Positions 24,501-39,500 of a stretch of DNA of 64,000 nucleotides are shown piece by piece. The number at the start of each line of letters is the position of its first letter. Within the stretch, counting starts at the first letter, position 1. Made by a program: the position numbers and the translations under genes. The notes below the pieces were generated by a model. The model did not search any database, was not told the DNA's origin, and saw only the letters and a program-made list of their open reading frames with translations. The stretch is taken from assembly GCA_002633005.1 (NCBI GenBank), contig NMRA01000107.1:601169-665168 (forward strand), written 5' to 3'. Source of the stretch: Phoronis australis (lineage: Eukaryota; Phoronida; Phoronidae).

Positions 24501-27500
24501 AAAGAACTGTGCAGTACCGGCAACATCTGGTTTTAGGTTGTAATCGGCAGGCACTCCACCAAAGAATAGTTTGGAGTCAGTGTTCAATTTCTTCTTACCA
24601 GAGGTGGCAGTCAAGAATACATTGTCTTCATCATCGATGCTCAAAGAATACCTGAAACAACGATTGAGATAGTTGTGTTAGGATAGCATTTTGCAGTACA
24701 AAGCATTTATCCTGAAAAAACCTGTTTGAAGTTGGGAGGTACGGATACAAATACCACATAACAGTCAAGCAGCGGCCGCTGACGAGCGCATTGTTCGTAT
24801 GAGAACGAAACAAAGGATAGTAACAAGCTCTTACCAAATTTTCATAAAGAAATGTATCTTGACCCACTATATAGAATATCATGCCAGTTTATGGTTTTGT
24901 GATGAGACAGTCGAAGGCAAGAAAGTATCAACCCTCTCACATATCTTGATTTCATTGACATCAACAAATCTAACAAGGGCAATGTACAGTTGTCACTGTA
25001 GTTTATTTCACCAAAATGTCCAAAGGTGGCGCTACAGAGAAGGTGACAACTTAACCATGCACCAACTTACAGCTGGCCTTTCTTGTTGAGAGTGATGTAA
25101 TGCCACAATCCATCGTTGTAGTTTCTTCCCACAGTTTCAACACGGATGGGCTCTGGACCAGCATTGAGAGCAGTACAGACGATCCTGCCGTTGACCAGGG
25201 CGAGAGACAGGGCATGTGTCTGGAATGAAAAACAAACACTACACATCTTGCAATAGGTCAGTTTGTTTTAACCAAGCTGAGACTCATCGCACTTAATCAA
25301 TCACCGTGAAAATGTTCTTTAGAATTAAGCTCCGCTTTAAACAATAGTTTATAATCAGATAGCTGTGCCACTTCGCGAGGAAATTGTTTTTTTAACCAAT
25401 AACATGAATTTTGAAAAACATTAACAGTAGGCAACTTTGAGTTTGAATGACATTCATTAGTTACATAGTCTTAAAGATATCAGCTACCAAAGTCTGTTTT
25501 TGAATAAGTATTCAGGACAGCAATGAAAAATAAATGCTTAACTTTTGCAAAATCCAAATCACACATTTAAAAAAACACAAAAATTAATAATTGCCTTGAC
25601 GCAGAATTGAACGACCACCTTCAATCCAGAATTATTTCAGTACCATTTTTACACTGTACAATAACACCGACTGCTTCACAAGATGGCATCATAAAAACGC
25701 TTAGTAACATAATGTGCCTACCTGTTTAGCATTAGCCACATGGAAGATTAAGCCTGTATCATTGGTCGTCCTCATCTTGAGCGTCATCTCAAACTTACTC
25801 TTAACATTCACAGCTGGCATGGCAACATAGGCCGGCTCATCAGCGCTCATGTACACTTCCTTGTTCTCCTACAAAAGTAAGTCAGTGATTTAAATAGCGT
25901 TACATTTGAGCCCTTGATCATAAAGGGGAGAGACGCGTTGAAAGCTGAATGAGCTTTTGTTGTCTCAGCTCCAGGAAATCAAAGATTCAAAGTGTCCAAA
26001 TGGCACCATTACCAGAGTAGCCTCTTCAATGTAAATCACTGGTCTCCTAAAATACCCAGACAGAATAGGCAGGTAGACCAATGGGAGAAGACCAACTAAA
26101 AATATATATTACCAGTACAAAGACAAAAAAAATAAAAAATTCAATCACACAAGAGCAAATAAAGAAATAGCTGCAAGGTGGCGCAAAATGTGTTGAATCT
26201 GTACAGAAATGCAAAGGAAAAGAAAACTCCCTAGTTGAAGAAATTCAAACAAATCCAGAGATGATCTCCATAGATACACAGGCAATTTCAAAAAAAATTA
26301 CCACTAGGGGTATCCGAAATGGTCTGAAATGCATTATCGTATGTCATCAGCTCCACAAGAAAACATCTGCCAAATTTCACAAAGCTCCTTCAAAGGGTTA
26401 AAGTGATATAGCCGCAGAAGCAAAGAAGGGAAATTGCCACCAGTGGAAACACAGTAGTTGACACTGACCAAGAATCAACACAAGCTGTTTTCATTTCAAT
26501 AGGAACACGTCTGAGATGTTTAACAAACAAGAGCAACGCAGAGCGTTGAAATGCGCCCACAATTGCACCGCATACGGTATCCTTCTAGGGTTGTTTATTG
26601 GTACCATAAAGTAGCCAGTAGAGGGCATATATGTAGTATGTTGTACTTTGCAAAATGGAAAGGCATGGTCATTGTCTCCTCAATAGGCTAGGGGCAAAAT
26701 GTGAGTAATCTTCATAATACAAGCACATCCTATACACCAGTTGCTTAAAGCANNNNNNNNNNNNNNNNNNNNNNNNNNNNNNNNNNNNNNNNNNNNNNNN
26801 NNNNNNNNNNNNNNNNNNNNNNNNNNNNNNNNNNNNNNNNNNNNNNNNNNNNNNNNNNNNNNNNNNNNNNNNNNNNNNNNNNNNNNNNNNNNNNNNNNNN
26901 NNNNNNNNNNNNNNNNNNNNNNNNNNNNNNNNNNNNNNNNNNNNNNNNNNNNNNNNNNNNNNNNNNNNNNNNNNNNNNNNNNNNNNNNNNNNNNNNNNNN
27001 NNNNNNNNNNNNNNNNNNNNNNNNNNNNNNNNNNNNNNNNNNNNNNNNNNNNNNNNNNNNNNNNNNNNNNNNNNNNNNNNNNNNNNNNNNNNNNNNNNNN
27101 NNNNNNNNNNNNNNNNNNNNNNNNNNNNNNNNNNNNNNNNNNNNNNNNNNNNNNNNNNNNNNNNNNNNNNNNNNNNNNNNNNNNNNNNNNNNNNNNNNNN
27201 NNNNNNNNNNNNNNNNNNNNNNNNNNNNNNNNNNNNNNNNNNNNNNNNNNNNNNNNNNNNNNNNNNNNNNNNNNNNNNNNNNNNNNNNNNNNNNNNNNNN
27301 NNNNNNNNNNNNNNNNNNNNNNNNNNNNNNNNNNNNNNNNNNNNNNNNNNNNNNNNNNNNNNNNNNNNNNNNNNNNNNNNNNNNNNNNNNNNNNNNNNNN
27401 NNNNAAAAAACAAAACTGCCACTAGGAGGCGCCACAGTGGTCGAAATCGTCGGAAAATCATCGTCAACCGTCCTCTACATAGTAAGCATATACATGCCAA

Positions 27501-30500
27501 TTTTCACAATCATCCTTTGAGCGGTTTGGTTGATAGAGGGGTGGACGCACAAAAACAGACTCGAAAACACTAAAAATGGCCACTAGGTGGCGCAAACTAT
27601 GTCGAATCCATCTGAAAACGGCAGGATAGCGTCATCTCACTAATAGGTGCCTACATACCAAATTTCATGAAAATCCGTTCAGGAATTTTGAATATACAAA
27701 GATAAGCGTAAAAAACTAAAATTGCCACTAGGGGGCACACCGGTAGTCGGATCCGTCCGAAAGTTCGCACATGCCGTCCCATTCATGAATGGAACATATG
27801 TGCCAAATTTCATGAACGTATGTCAAAGGGTTTTGAAGATAGAGCAGCGGACGCCGGATGCCAGACGCCGGACGGATGCCGCCCGGACGGACGGACAGAG
27901 ATGACGGCATAATGCGTCCACATATAAATATGTGGGCGCATAAAAATGACCCAATAATAGCCACCGAGGAGAGGAAATGCAGAATACATCTGAAAATAGG
28001 AAGGTGTCGTCATTACCAGACACCTATTTACCACATTTCATGAAAATAAGTCAAAGATATATAGAGGCTAAACTGAAAAACTATAGTGTGTGCGTGTGTG
28101 CGTACAGTTCAGTGCAGTAGGGCACAGTTCAACACAGTACGGTTCAGTTCGGTGCAGAAAAGAAGCAATTTTACAGTACTTATAACACAACAGCTCTGTA
28201 AAAACTAAATTCTTCACTCAGGAAATCTGATATGGTAACGTGACACTACCAAAGTTGACAGGAAATACTTACATCAGCCGAACACCCTGGTATAGTGCCC
28301 ACGGCCTCCTTACTATTCAGGTTCAAGTTTTGAGGGTTCTGTGCCACTTGAACATTACGTAAACAGCCAGTAAAGCTTTTGGAGACCAAACCACTGGAGA
28401 AAGAATGAGAGCTCAGTTAACTTCTGCAATAGTTGGAATGATTGGTGGAATGAATGACCAACTCCATCACTGAAATTGTTAAGCTGAGAATGACACTACA
28501 TTGTTTGAACAATTTCTGGTTTCTTGGTCTTTGAAACAGCAGGTTAAGCAACCACAAAGCTCGTTCAGAAATATAAAACTCAAGGTCCTAGCTAGAAAAG
28601 CAAGACTTCGCCAGATTACGCGAGATATTGCCATTTATTTTCAATGAGAGCACGATTGTGGTTAAATTTTTCTTTTGCCGTGAGACAGCTATTGAGCTCT
28701 ACCTGCTTCATCATTTATATGTCAAGTGTTGAGGTCATCATTTAAAGTTCAAGGGCTGAGGTCATCATTTAAAGGTCAAGTGTTAAGGTCATCAGTTAAA
28801 GGTCAAGTGTTGAGGTCAGCAAATCAGCATCTTAAAAGTTAGTGTTTCCCAAGTCGCCTAAAATGTTAAGAACACACCATGTCATTTCACCAGTAGATGG
28901 TGGTGGGATAAGGCTGATACATAACTAATGTTTTCTATGTAAGTTCCAATACACCTTCAATTTTTGTCTCCATACTTACGGGAAATTTATTGTTTTTCCA
29001 ATTCCACCAAAGTACAGGTTGTCATTATGGTCTAGTGGCGCGTCATTGATGTTGAGTTCTACGCCTGAAAATGCCACAAAATATAATTGAAATTTTTACA
29101 TATGATATGCACAACTGAACTAGTTTTCTTAAAATAATACAACCATCAACACATCTTGGTGACAAACCGACTTTCAGGCATCATTTTCATTACTTAAGAG
29201 GGTGGATGAATTTTTAAATCTTGATACGTCATTTGCGCAGATATCAAATTTAAGAATCTTTTCCCAGACATTCTATGTTTCCTGACTTGAAGCATTATAA
29301 ATCCATCAAGACATTGCTATTCCTCTTATCTACATGCACTATAAATACACAAGTTTAAAATATGGACCCAATGACTTTCTACAGAATATCCTACATTCTA
29401 CGACTCTAATCATTCGATACTGAAGGAAATTTATTTCAAATATCTTGCTTTTAATGTAATTTGACAACCTTCATAATCTTCTTATTCTACCAAAATCCTT
29501 GATGATCATAGAAACTCAATTATTTGCAGGAAAATAAACCACAGACGTAATTGAGTTCATCGAGTTTTTCTACAAAAATCATATCTTCTAGAAATATTTT
29601 GCACAAAACTTGGAGACCCTGCCCATTTCATCCATCCACTACAAAGGTGCAACTGATTGGGATTGTCTGTAAAGGCTTCTGGCCTGCGATCTCGGCTGTA
29701 AAAATGAAAACTTTAATATTCCTAGAAACAACAGCATTGTCTTGTTTTTGACAGTCAAAATTTTAACCAAAAGGTCTTCACATATTCTCATGCGATTTAG
29801 GTAATTTCCGTCCAAAAAATTTCTTGGTGACGTGGAAATTACTGTGACGTCCCTGAAAAATGAAGATTTTATATGGAACTGGATTCACAGGACTGAAAAA
29901 GTTTGGGATCATGTCCATTAACATGTTCGCAGTAAGAAAGAAAATGAATCTAGGTACCACAAAAACAACATAACGTAACTTACTCTTGTCATCTACTTTC
30001 AAGTACAGAAAATCAGTGGATCTGTAGACTGACACCTGGTGCCACTCATTATCATTGTACAAGTCTTCAAGTTCAACCCGACTTTCCCTATTTGCTGAGG
30101 AGCCTTGTGTCGCCGCAGCAACTTTTCCATCTTTAAGTTCAACGGCTAAATAACCTTCGTCTCCTTGTAGAAAGACCAACGAAGCGTCCTCAGTCAGGGT
30201 CTTGAAGCCAAGCTGGATGTTGGTCTCTATTTGGAATTCTCCAGCTAAGACGGGCATAACCAGGTAGCTGTTGTCGCCATCAAGCTTGATGGATTCCGGT
30301 GGCGGCGGTGGACGCAGCGTTTCCCTGGCAACAACAAATCCACATTATGGGTGTTCCTCACTATAAGCTGAAACCCTATTTAGTAATTCAGCAGTATAGT
30401 CATGCAAAACTGAAGCCCACGATGCCCAAACTTTGCTCAGACTCTTAAGGTACTCCAAAGAGTACTTACTCAAGTAATACTCATGAAATGGTGACCACCA

Positions 30501-33500
30501 AACCTTATTCAAGTCCTTCCAATACAAACTCAAAAACTACTCTAAAGTTGCTTTGGTGTGGTAAAAGAACAAAAAGAAAATTTGAAACTTAGCATCCTCT
30601 ACAGTCCTGTCCACTAATTTGAAATTCTCTGTTGACGCTGATGTTGGCCAATAGTGAGTCAAACAAACACAGAAAAATCTCTAGATTGTCGGTCTAGTGC
30701 TCTTACCACTGAGCTACTGAGGACCCAATATCTGTGCAATTACTGTTAACAGTCAACTGTTAAGTCATACATCCCATGAGCGGCATTTCGCCTTTTTCAC
30801 ATGGAATTTGGGTTCCCAAAGCTCTCTGGTGAAGGAGGTGTGAACAAGTTCATTGTCTGCCGACGTTTCAAATACAAATGGAAGGGAATGCTTTTTTGTA
30901 AATCTAATTTTATTTACTAATTGCAACAGGAAACATCCATCTATAACTCCTCAGTGTCAGTGACAGCAGAAAAGGGTCTTTGTGGAAATTGTGAGTAATT
31001 TAACCAAGTGCATTTAGATGAATTATTGGTGGCTACACTTTCTCATGGGCCCTGAAGTAACTTTACAAGCATGGAACTACTAGTACTAGAACTTATAATA
31101 TCATGATGTCAAACAAAACAGACCGTTTGCGAGACAACAAGCAAAGTGGATTTTTGCCTTAAATCATTTCATCTCTTGCTGCTAACCAAGCAATGCACAG
31201 GGAATTCAGCTGGGCTTTCTAAGGTCTCGAGTGGGTGATCCAGAGCAAGGCTACAAACCTACCGTGAGGTTACACAGCCAGGTGGTGACTTTGTACCACT
31301 CAGTTTGGAAACCAGTCAGTGGTATATTAACAGATCCTCAGAAATATCTCTTTTACAAGCTGTGACAAAAACTATTCTGTTCTTGAAAGCACAATGCATA
31401 ATTTTTTCTCAACAAAAACGAAATAATGGACACTTAACATACAAAAGCAGTAAACAATCACCATCTCGCAGTACATTCAATTTTGAAATCATGCCAATTT
31501 GAAATTAGGTTGAACAACAGTTGAGTTATAACATTGCTAGTCGACACAATTCAAACCCCACGCCTACGATTATGCCTATTGACTCACCTCTGGACACAGC
31601 CCATGTTATTATTTGTCCCTTGTACAAAGTCCCAGAGACCTATGGGTCCATCATTCAACTTGACGTCTTCAATACAGCCAGCAAAAGACCGTTCCAGGAT
31701 CTCTCTGGGCAGCTGTAAAATGAAAGGCAATAAGTCAACTGGACGCAGTACAACTGGACGCAGTACAAACGATTGTTTTAAGTCCCACTTCGTATTAATT
31801 AGGCAAGTTGAAGTTCCAAAGCTCAAACTCTAATAAATTAAGTTTGTGGTCGTGAAATTTCCCTTTGAAGCAATTAATGAGCTCCATTTGGTCGAAGGTT
31901 TTATCCTTTGTTACTGGAATTGATACCAGGTATACATCAAAGAAACAAAACAGAAATTTCCACTCCATAACATGAATCAAAACAATTGTTTTCAAATATG
32001 GCGTTGTATGGGACTCGAAGAAGTCATGAACTCCACCGCTTTACCAAATGAACGCCCACTTCAATACATCTGTTTACAAGTGATATTAGTCTGACAGTTC
32101 CTGATGCTAATAACAATAATAATAAAACAGTTCCTTTTGTTTTTCACTGTTATTCAACAGTATTCACTGATGCAATTTGCAACATTATTTAGTGAGACTT
32201 AAGAATGGTGTCAATCTAGTCACTAATCAAGTGTATAAAACTGAAACAATTTCAAGAATTGACCCAATTCCAACAAGTGCTCATTTGGATGTTGGTGACA
32301 AACTAGTGCGAACATAACTGACAACAGCTCTAGGCCTTGTCTCACTTACATTGACTCCACTCGGAACACCTCCAATGAACACCTTCGCCGTATCCTTGGA
32401 TAGATTCAAGATGGAGAAGCGGCCTGGTGAATCTCCCTCCACCACTATGTCATCTTCATCTTCAGTACGCACTACTAACTTACCACGTTTTCCATCCCTG
32501 AAGAGCAGACAATGTCAACATTAAACTAGAAAAGTTGTGTATAGAAATCAAATTTATTAAAATATGCCGTGCAGCAATTTATGCGTAATTGACATAATTA
32601 ACATAATTAATCCGTCATTGAAAGATAAAGTGAAAATTTTCAAATTTGAATGACAAAGAAAATGGATAAAGTTCACCTTTTAAGTAAAATGTGAGGACCG
32701 GCAACAACACAAAACAGACATATTTCCAAAATAACACTATTTTAGTATTTACAAAGAATAACTAATTCAGCATAGTTTATGTATACAAATGCAGTAGCCA
32801 GAACAGAATCTGGTTTTTTTAGTTATTAACTACGGGAAGATGTTGAAACAATTTTACATCAAAGTACTGCGAACTTTGTGCCAGCCTGTTCCAGTGTCAC
32901 AAAAAAAATTGAACACTGTTCATTACTTCTCTAATTTTTGAAGTCATTTACCACAATGTTTACCTTTCTGCAATAACCTCGTGCCATTTTCCATCATTAA
33001 CTGTGAAGTCTTTGATAGATTCTGTGCTGATTTTAGTGGGTCCACTTCCCAAGTCAAACTGAAACACTACATGACCATCGCGGATTTCCAATGAAAAGTA
33101 GTCGTCCTACACAATCAAAACAAAATTGATGCTCAAACCTCAACTGACAGTGCTTCACAGAATATCAACAGTCAAAGAGAAAATGATGTTTATATGACCT
33201 CTGTACCTTTAGATAAATTTCAATTGTAGATCTCCATGGTGATAGTCAACACAAACAACTTTGTAAACAGAATATCTTGTGTGAGTACTACATACACTGA
33301 AAATAAACGAATAGCAAAAAATCAACTCATTCTAACACGAAGTGGTTGAACCAGAGTTTTCTGCAGACAAGCCCATGGCATACATATGTAAAAGATCAGG
33401 GTCCAAAACCAAACCCAAATGTAGGCACAGATGTATCAATACTGTAGCGGGCATGTAAATTGAAACCATGAGTCAGAGTGAATGCACAATACAGTAGATG

Positions 33501-36500
33501 TATGGTTGTCTCCACATCTAGGACTTTATGGTTGAAATTTTACATTAAATGATCTTGATGTCAATTTCCTTCGAAACCAGACAATGGTTTGGGATTCAAC
33601 TATGCATATCTGTGCCACATCTAAAGGTAGGCCTGTATGCAGTGAACTCCAGCAACAGTAGTGGTGGTGATGGTGGTGGTAGAGTAGAATGGAGAGATGC
33701 TTTGGGAAAACGAAAAATGTCTTTTTCAAGACGAGACAGTAAATACATTGTATATCTGTATATAAAGAATGCACCTGGCATGGCATAAATCTCAAGAATG
33801 ATTTCAAAATGATAGCGTAGTTATAATACCTCCTTCACCAGTGGCATTAATGACTCAATGGTGCTCCACAATACAGTCTGTATAAAAATGGATTGTATGA
33901 CATTTGGTGTCGCAATCCTCAAATAAAAGCCAGTGAAATCTCAGCTGTTTTATTACAGTGTACTAAAAGCACAAAGACATCGCAAGGGAAAGACTTATAA
34001 GTAGGTCTAAAGGACGCTCTGGGAAACCACCACAGCAAGAGAAAACAGTCACCCTTTTGATGTTGCATGAAACCTCTAGAGAAAAAGGCACTCAACAGAT
34101 GCAGCGCAAGACAGACGGCATGAGGTAGCAAAGGATTGCAGCATTAAAAGCAACTTTGTATTTCACTGTGGGTGCCAGCAAAAATACTAATCCTTGTTTA
34201 CTTTAAGTTAAAGAGACATCATCGCTTTTATGTTTGAAAAATAAAATGAATTTTGGGGATTGTTGTTGTTGTTGTATGGAATAGGGTTGAAGAAGTAATA
34301 AGATTTGACCAACGCTACAATACAACAAAATCTGTTGTTTCGTGATTTTATTGCATATCTCCAATGCTCACAGTTGTCTGCCAGACATTCGCTGAAATCA
34401 AGACCGGTGTCTTAACCATTTAAACATGCTTAAAACACTATGTGATTTACCATTCGGGATTTGGCTCAGAGGCAGAGCCGTTGGTTGCTACTACTGGGCT
34501 AGTGGGTGCGATTCTGCACAGCTGGTATTTTTGTAAAATGAATTTTTTAACTGGGAATGTCCCCTTCGAAATTATACGTACCATATCTCTACTAGACTCG
34601 ATTAACAGTAACTGTGTCAAGAGTTAATAAAACACAGGGCATAACATCGACTCACAGAACTTCCTGTAAACAAGGTGATGATTTAGTCCATTTTCTGCAA
34701 TGACGTATCACATTAACACCTCACATGAACATGTTTATGGAACTTAGGAAAGTGTGAGATTATGTGATATATCCATAACTGGGACAACAGCATCACAAAG
34801 TCATCACAAATTCATCACACATACCACATACTCATCATGTTGATACTGTCTCTACCACAGTTCCTCATCTCACACACATTCTTACGGTAGTAAAAAGCCT
34901 CTACCATCACCATGACAACATTACACACAAGAGGGACACCGGGGTATAAAGCAGATCACTAAGCAAGCAGATGGTCGCTCAGAGCAAACCTTGAATTTTC
35001 TCTTTGTTGCCTGGCGACGAACAACATGTGGAGATGGACCGTCGTTGACAAGCTGTATACATAAGTGCTAACACTAGAATTCATTAATTCGAGCGAGTAC
35101 GAAAAGGAACTGGGTATACACAACCGTTCTACACTATAGGTGACGTATACCATGTAAAACTAATCTGCTGCCATTTATTTCCATCTAATTAACTGTGCTA
35201 GTGCATAGTTACTTTATTTTGAAGAATAGAATGAATACAAAAATTCTGGAGAAAATTGCAGAAGGTGTTGAAGACTACAGGGAGTGGGGGTTCATTGTGT
35301 AAGTAAACGATCTCTGACAGGGTAGGTACGGCACAGGGTAGTGTTCCATGAACCATGGATCTTGCGAAAAAAGAGAGATCACGTAACACTAAAAATACGC
35401 AAGTGAAAGAAAGTATTTTGCGAATATGCTAAATACCTCACTAGTGTAACCTAGCAAAATGGCACCCACTGAGCTACTTGGTTGATGAGGTTAGCATGTT
35501 GCATTGTGGGATTGAATTCTTAAATGATGGGAGAACACTCAGGATTTCCGTTTCATAAGCCAAGATTTTTCACCTTAGGACCAAGCCAATGTCTTGTTGT
35601 CTACGGAATGCAGCTCAATTAAAAAAATGTGTTGAACAGGGGCACCTGGTTGCTGCCCGCACACAATTTTTTATTGCTCATTTACTATAATAGAATAACC
35701 CTATCCCACATACAAACTCAATAGTTGTATCAGTTGTGTGGTATACAACAGTGAGCAGACCTCAAATTTGTAGAAATGTCTAGGTTTGCATACACTGAGT
35801 GTGTAAGCTCCAAGAGACATGCTTGATATGCACATTTGACATTCATTTGTGTATCTGTTCCTAAAGCTCAGATACAACAGTGTGGGTAGAAAGTCCACAA
35901 ATTGGTCGCTTGACCCCAAATGAACTTCTATAATTTTCAACTGACAAGTATTTTAAAATTGTTGAAGACATAATGCCAGCATCTGACCTTAAGAAATCAC
36001 TTAAATTGCACCTGAACAGCTGAGAAAAATGTGAAATTGACAATTCAAAGATTTTGCTCCTACAGACATCACAACACTTCTCTTATTTCAGAGTTTTCAT
36101 GTGCTAGGCAGTAAATTTATTAATGTGTTCCAAGATTAGTTACATTCAACTAGAGTTGTTGCTTAATTGACCCATGTATTAGTCACCACAGACTCACTCT
36201 GCTGACAATATGTAACCAGGAAATAGTGAAAAGTTACATTTCTGTGTTGTCTTTGGCAAGTAAGGTTTGGGTTAAAGTCACCACCGGCAATGTGTGGTAG
36301 CATTTTGCAAGTTGGTACTCGCCAGACTAGACTCTGAATGCACCATACGCATAACTTTATAGAGCTATTACTAAGTAATACAAATGTCCAGTTACTTACA
36401 GACTGACCAGTCCTGGCTTGGTCAGGGCCTACATACACCAACAACCCGTTGTCCACTTCGGTCTTGAAGTAGAGGCTGAACTTGGACCTACCCCCTGTTG

Positions 36501-39500
36501 CTCCAATTTTCTCGGGGTTACGCACTTGCAGAGTGGTGTTCGGGAAGAAGTGCATGCCAACAGCGATCTGCAGAACACAGGCAAATGGAACCATAACTGA
36601 AGCCATACAACCTTCCACAAAATGATAGTTTAATAAAGAAACGCAACGTTGGGCAACATGATCAATAAAACATTTTTTTCCTTTTTTATCAGTCGAACAG
36701 TTAGCTTTATGTACAAATCATGACGACAACATTGAAAAAATTAGCACACAATTTTTTGACATAAGGCAATTTCATAAAATAAACATGACTTTAGTGTGAC
36801 TCCATAATTTCCAGTCATTTTCTGGCACATATAGCAGACAATTACAGTAAGCCAAGTTCCTCCTTAGATAGCAAAATGTATTATTTTCAGTGGTTTTGTT
36901 TGAGTGCGACTGGGCAAATACATCAATTCATATTTGTGACTGGCCACAAACAGAAGAAAAATACCATACAAATGGCAAAATGAAATGTAAATAAAAATTA
37001 TCCTGAAAGTGGAATGTAATGGATAGTTCCAACACGTCAGTTACAATTATAATAATTCCATTAAGACATTTTGTGAGTTAAGCTAGACATAACATTGGGT
37101 TGGCCTCAACTTTGAGTAGCTTGGTATTGAGGAAATATTGAGTGTTCAAAAGTTGGTTTACTTCCCAAGAATTCCTTTTGGTAACGAGTCTTAATGAAAC
37201 ACATTGCAGCAAATCCGTTGCTATAATACGCTTGCAAAAGACTTCCACCACTTTGGCTTTGTGCTGATAGGACCTTGACACCAGTACCTATGATTGGAGT
37301 GGCCTGACTGTCTTTGTTGGAACTATCCATACGGTACACTGGTTTACTTGTTAAGTGCTTATGTGATATGTATATGTTGTTATGTACCTAACTCTTGCCA
37401 GGAAAGTTGTGACATCTTAAGACTTGACGTAACTGTTGAGTAACTGATAAATTGAATATTGAGGCTGTTAACCCTAACATCACTGTTCCTTACCCTGTTA
37501 GCTGCATTGCGGGCTGCAGTGATCAACCTCTTCAATTCATCTAGATCACCCTTGACCTTGGTGCTTCTATCCTCAATGTTCTTATTGCGAATTTGAAGTT
37601 TGTCCAAGAGGTCAATGGTGTTGGGGATCTGACTGTTCACCTCATCCACTGAAATATTACCACAAATATTCATGCTAAAGCCATGTAAACGCAACTGAAA
37701 TCATGAACGGTTACCCATATCATTAGTAAGTTGAAATTTTAATTAACAGACATGACACATCCCAAAGACACAATAAGCATTGCTGTCTATTAACCGAGGT
37801 GGAAGAAGGACTGAAAAGTCAAATTTGAGGATGTTGTTGTGACATTGGTTAGCTGAAACCATTCATTATTGTGAAAGTAGAGTGAGTTCTGTGGTACTAG
37901 TAAGGGGGTAGGGGGTTGGGAGGGGGGGGGTACATTCCTTACAAGCATTGCTAAAGTCACTCAAGCTCGTCTTCAAGGTGTTGGTAGAGCTATTATATTT
38001 AGTCCCTAGATTTGAAAGTTATTTTCCTCGATAGATATTTACTAACAATTCCATGCTATTGCGAAAATGAACCACAGTCTTGGCATTGCATCCATAAGCC
38101 AAGCAGTGTCATAACCGTGTTACATCGTATGTGGACGTGTGACTAGAACGATGAATCTGTTATATGACAACAGGTCATCTTCAATTTCTTATTTTACAAA
38201 TAAATGATGGATGTAACAGTGACTTACTTTTTATTGTTTAGCTTAATGTTGACACTTGCTTATTTGTTAAAGCACATAAGAGCATTGTCATAAAAAGCAG
38301 TGTTAGTGCTGTACTAAAAAATAAACATCACAAAAATACCCTCCACGTAGAAAACGCGAAAATTCCCCTCTTAGGGCTGTTCCAGCAAAATCTGTATGGG
38401 AGGGGGGGGAAGGCACTTTTATTTCGTACCCACCGCCCATATTTTTCATTTATTTCTCCAACCCATGACCCATAATTTTTTAATTATTTTTAATAGGTTA
38501 AAATATAAAATCCAACACTTGCAAACAAATTGCCTCCAGGAGGACCTGTTAAGAACTTAGATGACTGACAGACAAGAACTAGTTGTCTTGTCCAATATTG
38601 TCAAAAACTAAAGTAGCCTGTGAGCAATACTTTTGGCAGCCACCAGGTGTCTCTGTTCACCATGTGTCTATAATTTCAATGAACATTTTTTCATTTATAA
38701 GGATCTATGAATCTCAAACTGTCTCCACGAACTCTTCTATACTTCTATGTCAAGTGAATATTGGAACTTGTTTATCTTACTCCTCATACTTTTTATTTAA
38801 AAATCATCAATTTTCTTATATGTGTTAACACCAGTTCAGTGTTGCATAACTTTTCAATTCAATAGGACTGCAGACAAACAGTTGGCTCAAATCGAGTTGC
38901 CCATGACTTGATTAATGGCTTAGTGAACATATTGCACTCTGTTCACTGGCAATATGGGCTTTTTTGTATTTGGATAAGTTAGGACAATTGCATTTTTTTT
39001 TGAGTTTTGAGGGCTGAAGTAACCAACCTGTCAACATTGACAGGTCAAAAAATACCACCCATTTTTAATGCATCACTTCTTACAGGAACGACCACCCATA
39101 ATTTCAGTTTTTTTCTGAAGACCACCACCCATGAATTTTTATTTCTACTGCCGTCCCCCCCCTCCCACACGGATTTTACTGGAACAGCCCTTAGTACAAA
39201 TGCCGTGAAAATTCCCTTTTTAGAAGGTACAGACATCTTTCCCTCAGGTGAGTGAGGGCCATGTACATGTCAATGGTTGAATCATGCAGTTTTTTTTTCT
39301 GTCATGTCAAATTTTTCTGTTCCAAGCTTCACAGAACAAACTTCAAAAATGCCAATAATATTAAGGCTCAAAATCCATAACACTTGAAAGTTCGTATGTA
39401 ATGACTTTTATGTCCAAAAAAGTAAGTAGAATACAGGTAAAACTGGCAGCCCTGTACTTTACAATTTTCTTTACATCTTCAAGGCTGAATGGCAACAAAA

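Noticed and set aside
26680-27520. Three frames of about 250 codons on both strands
   Set aside because: Almost wholly made of N from the assembly gap.
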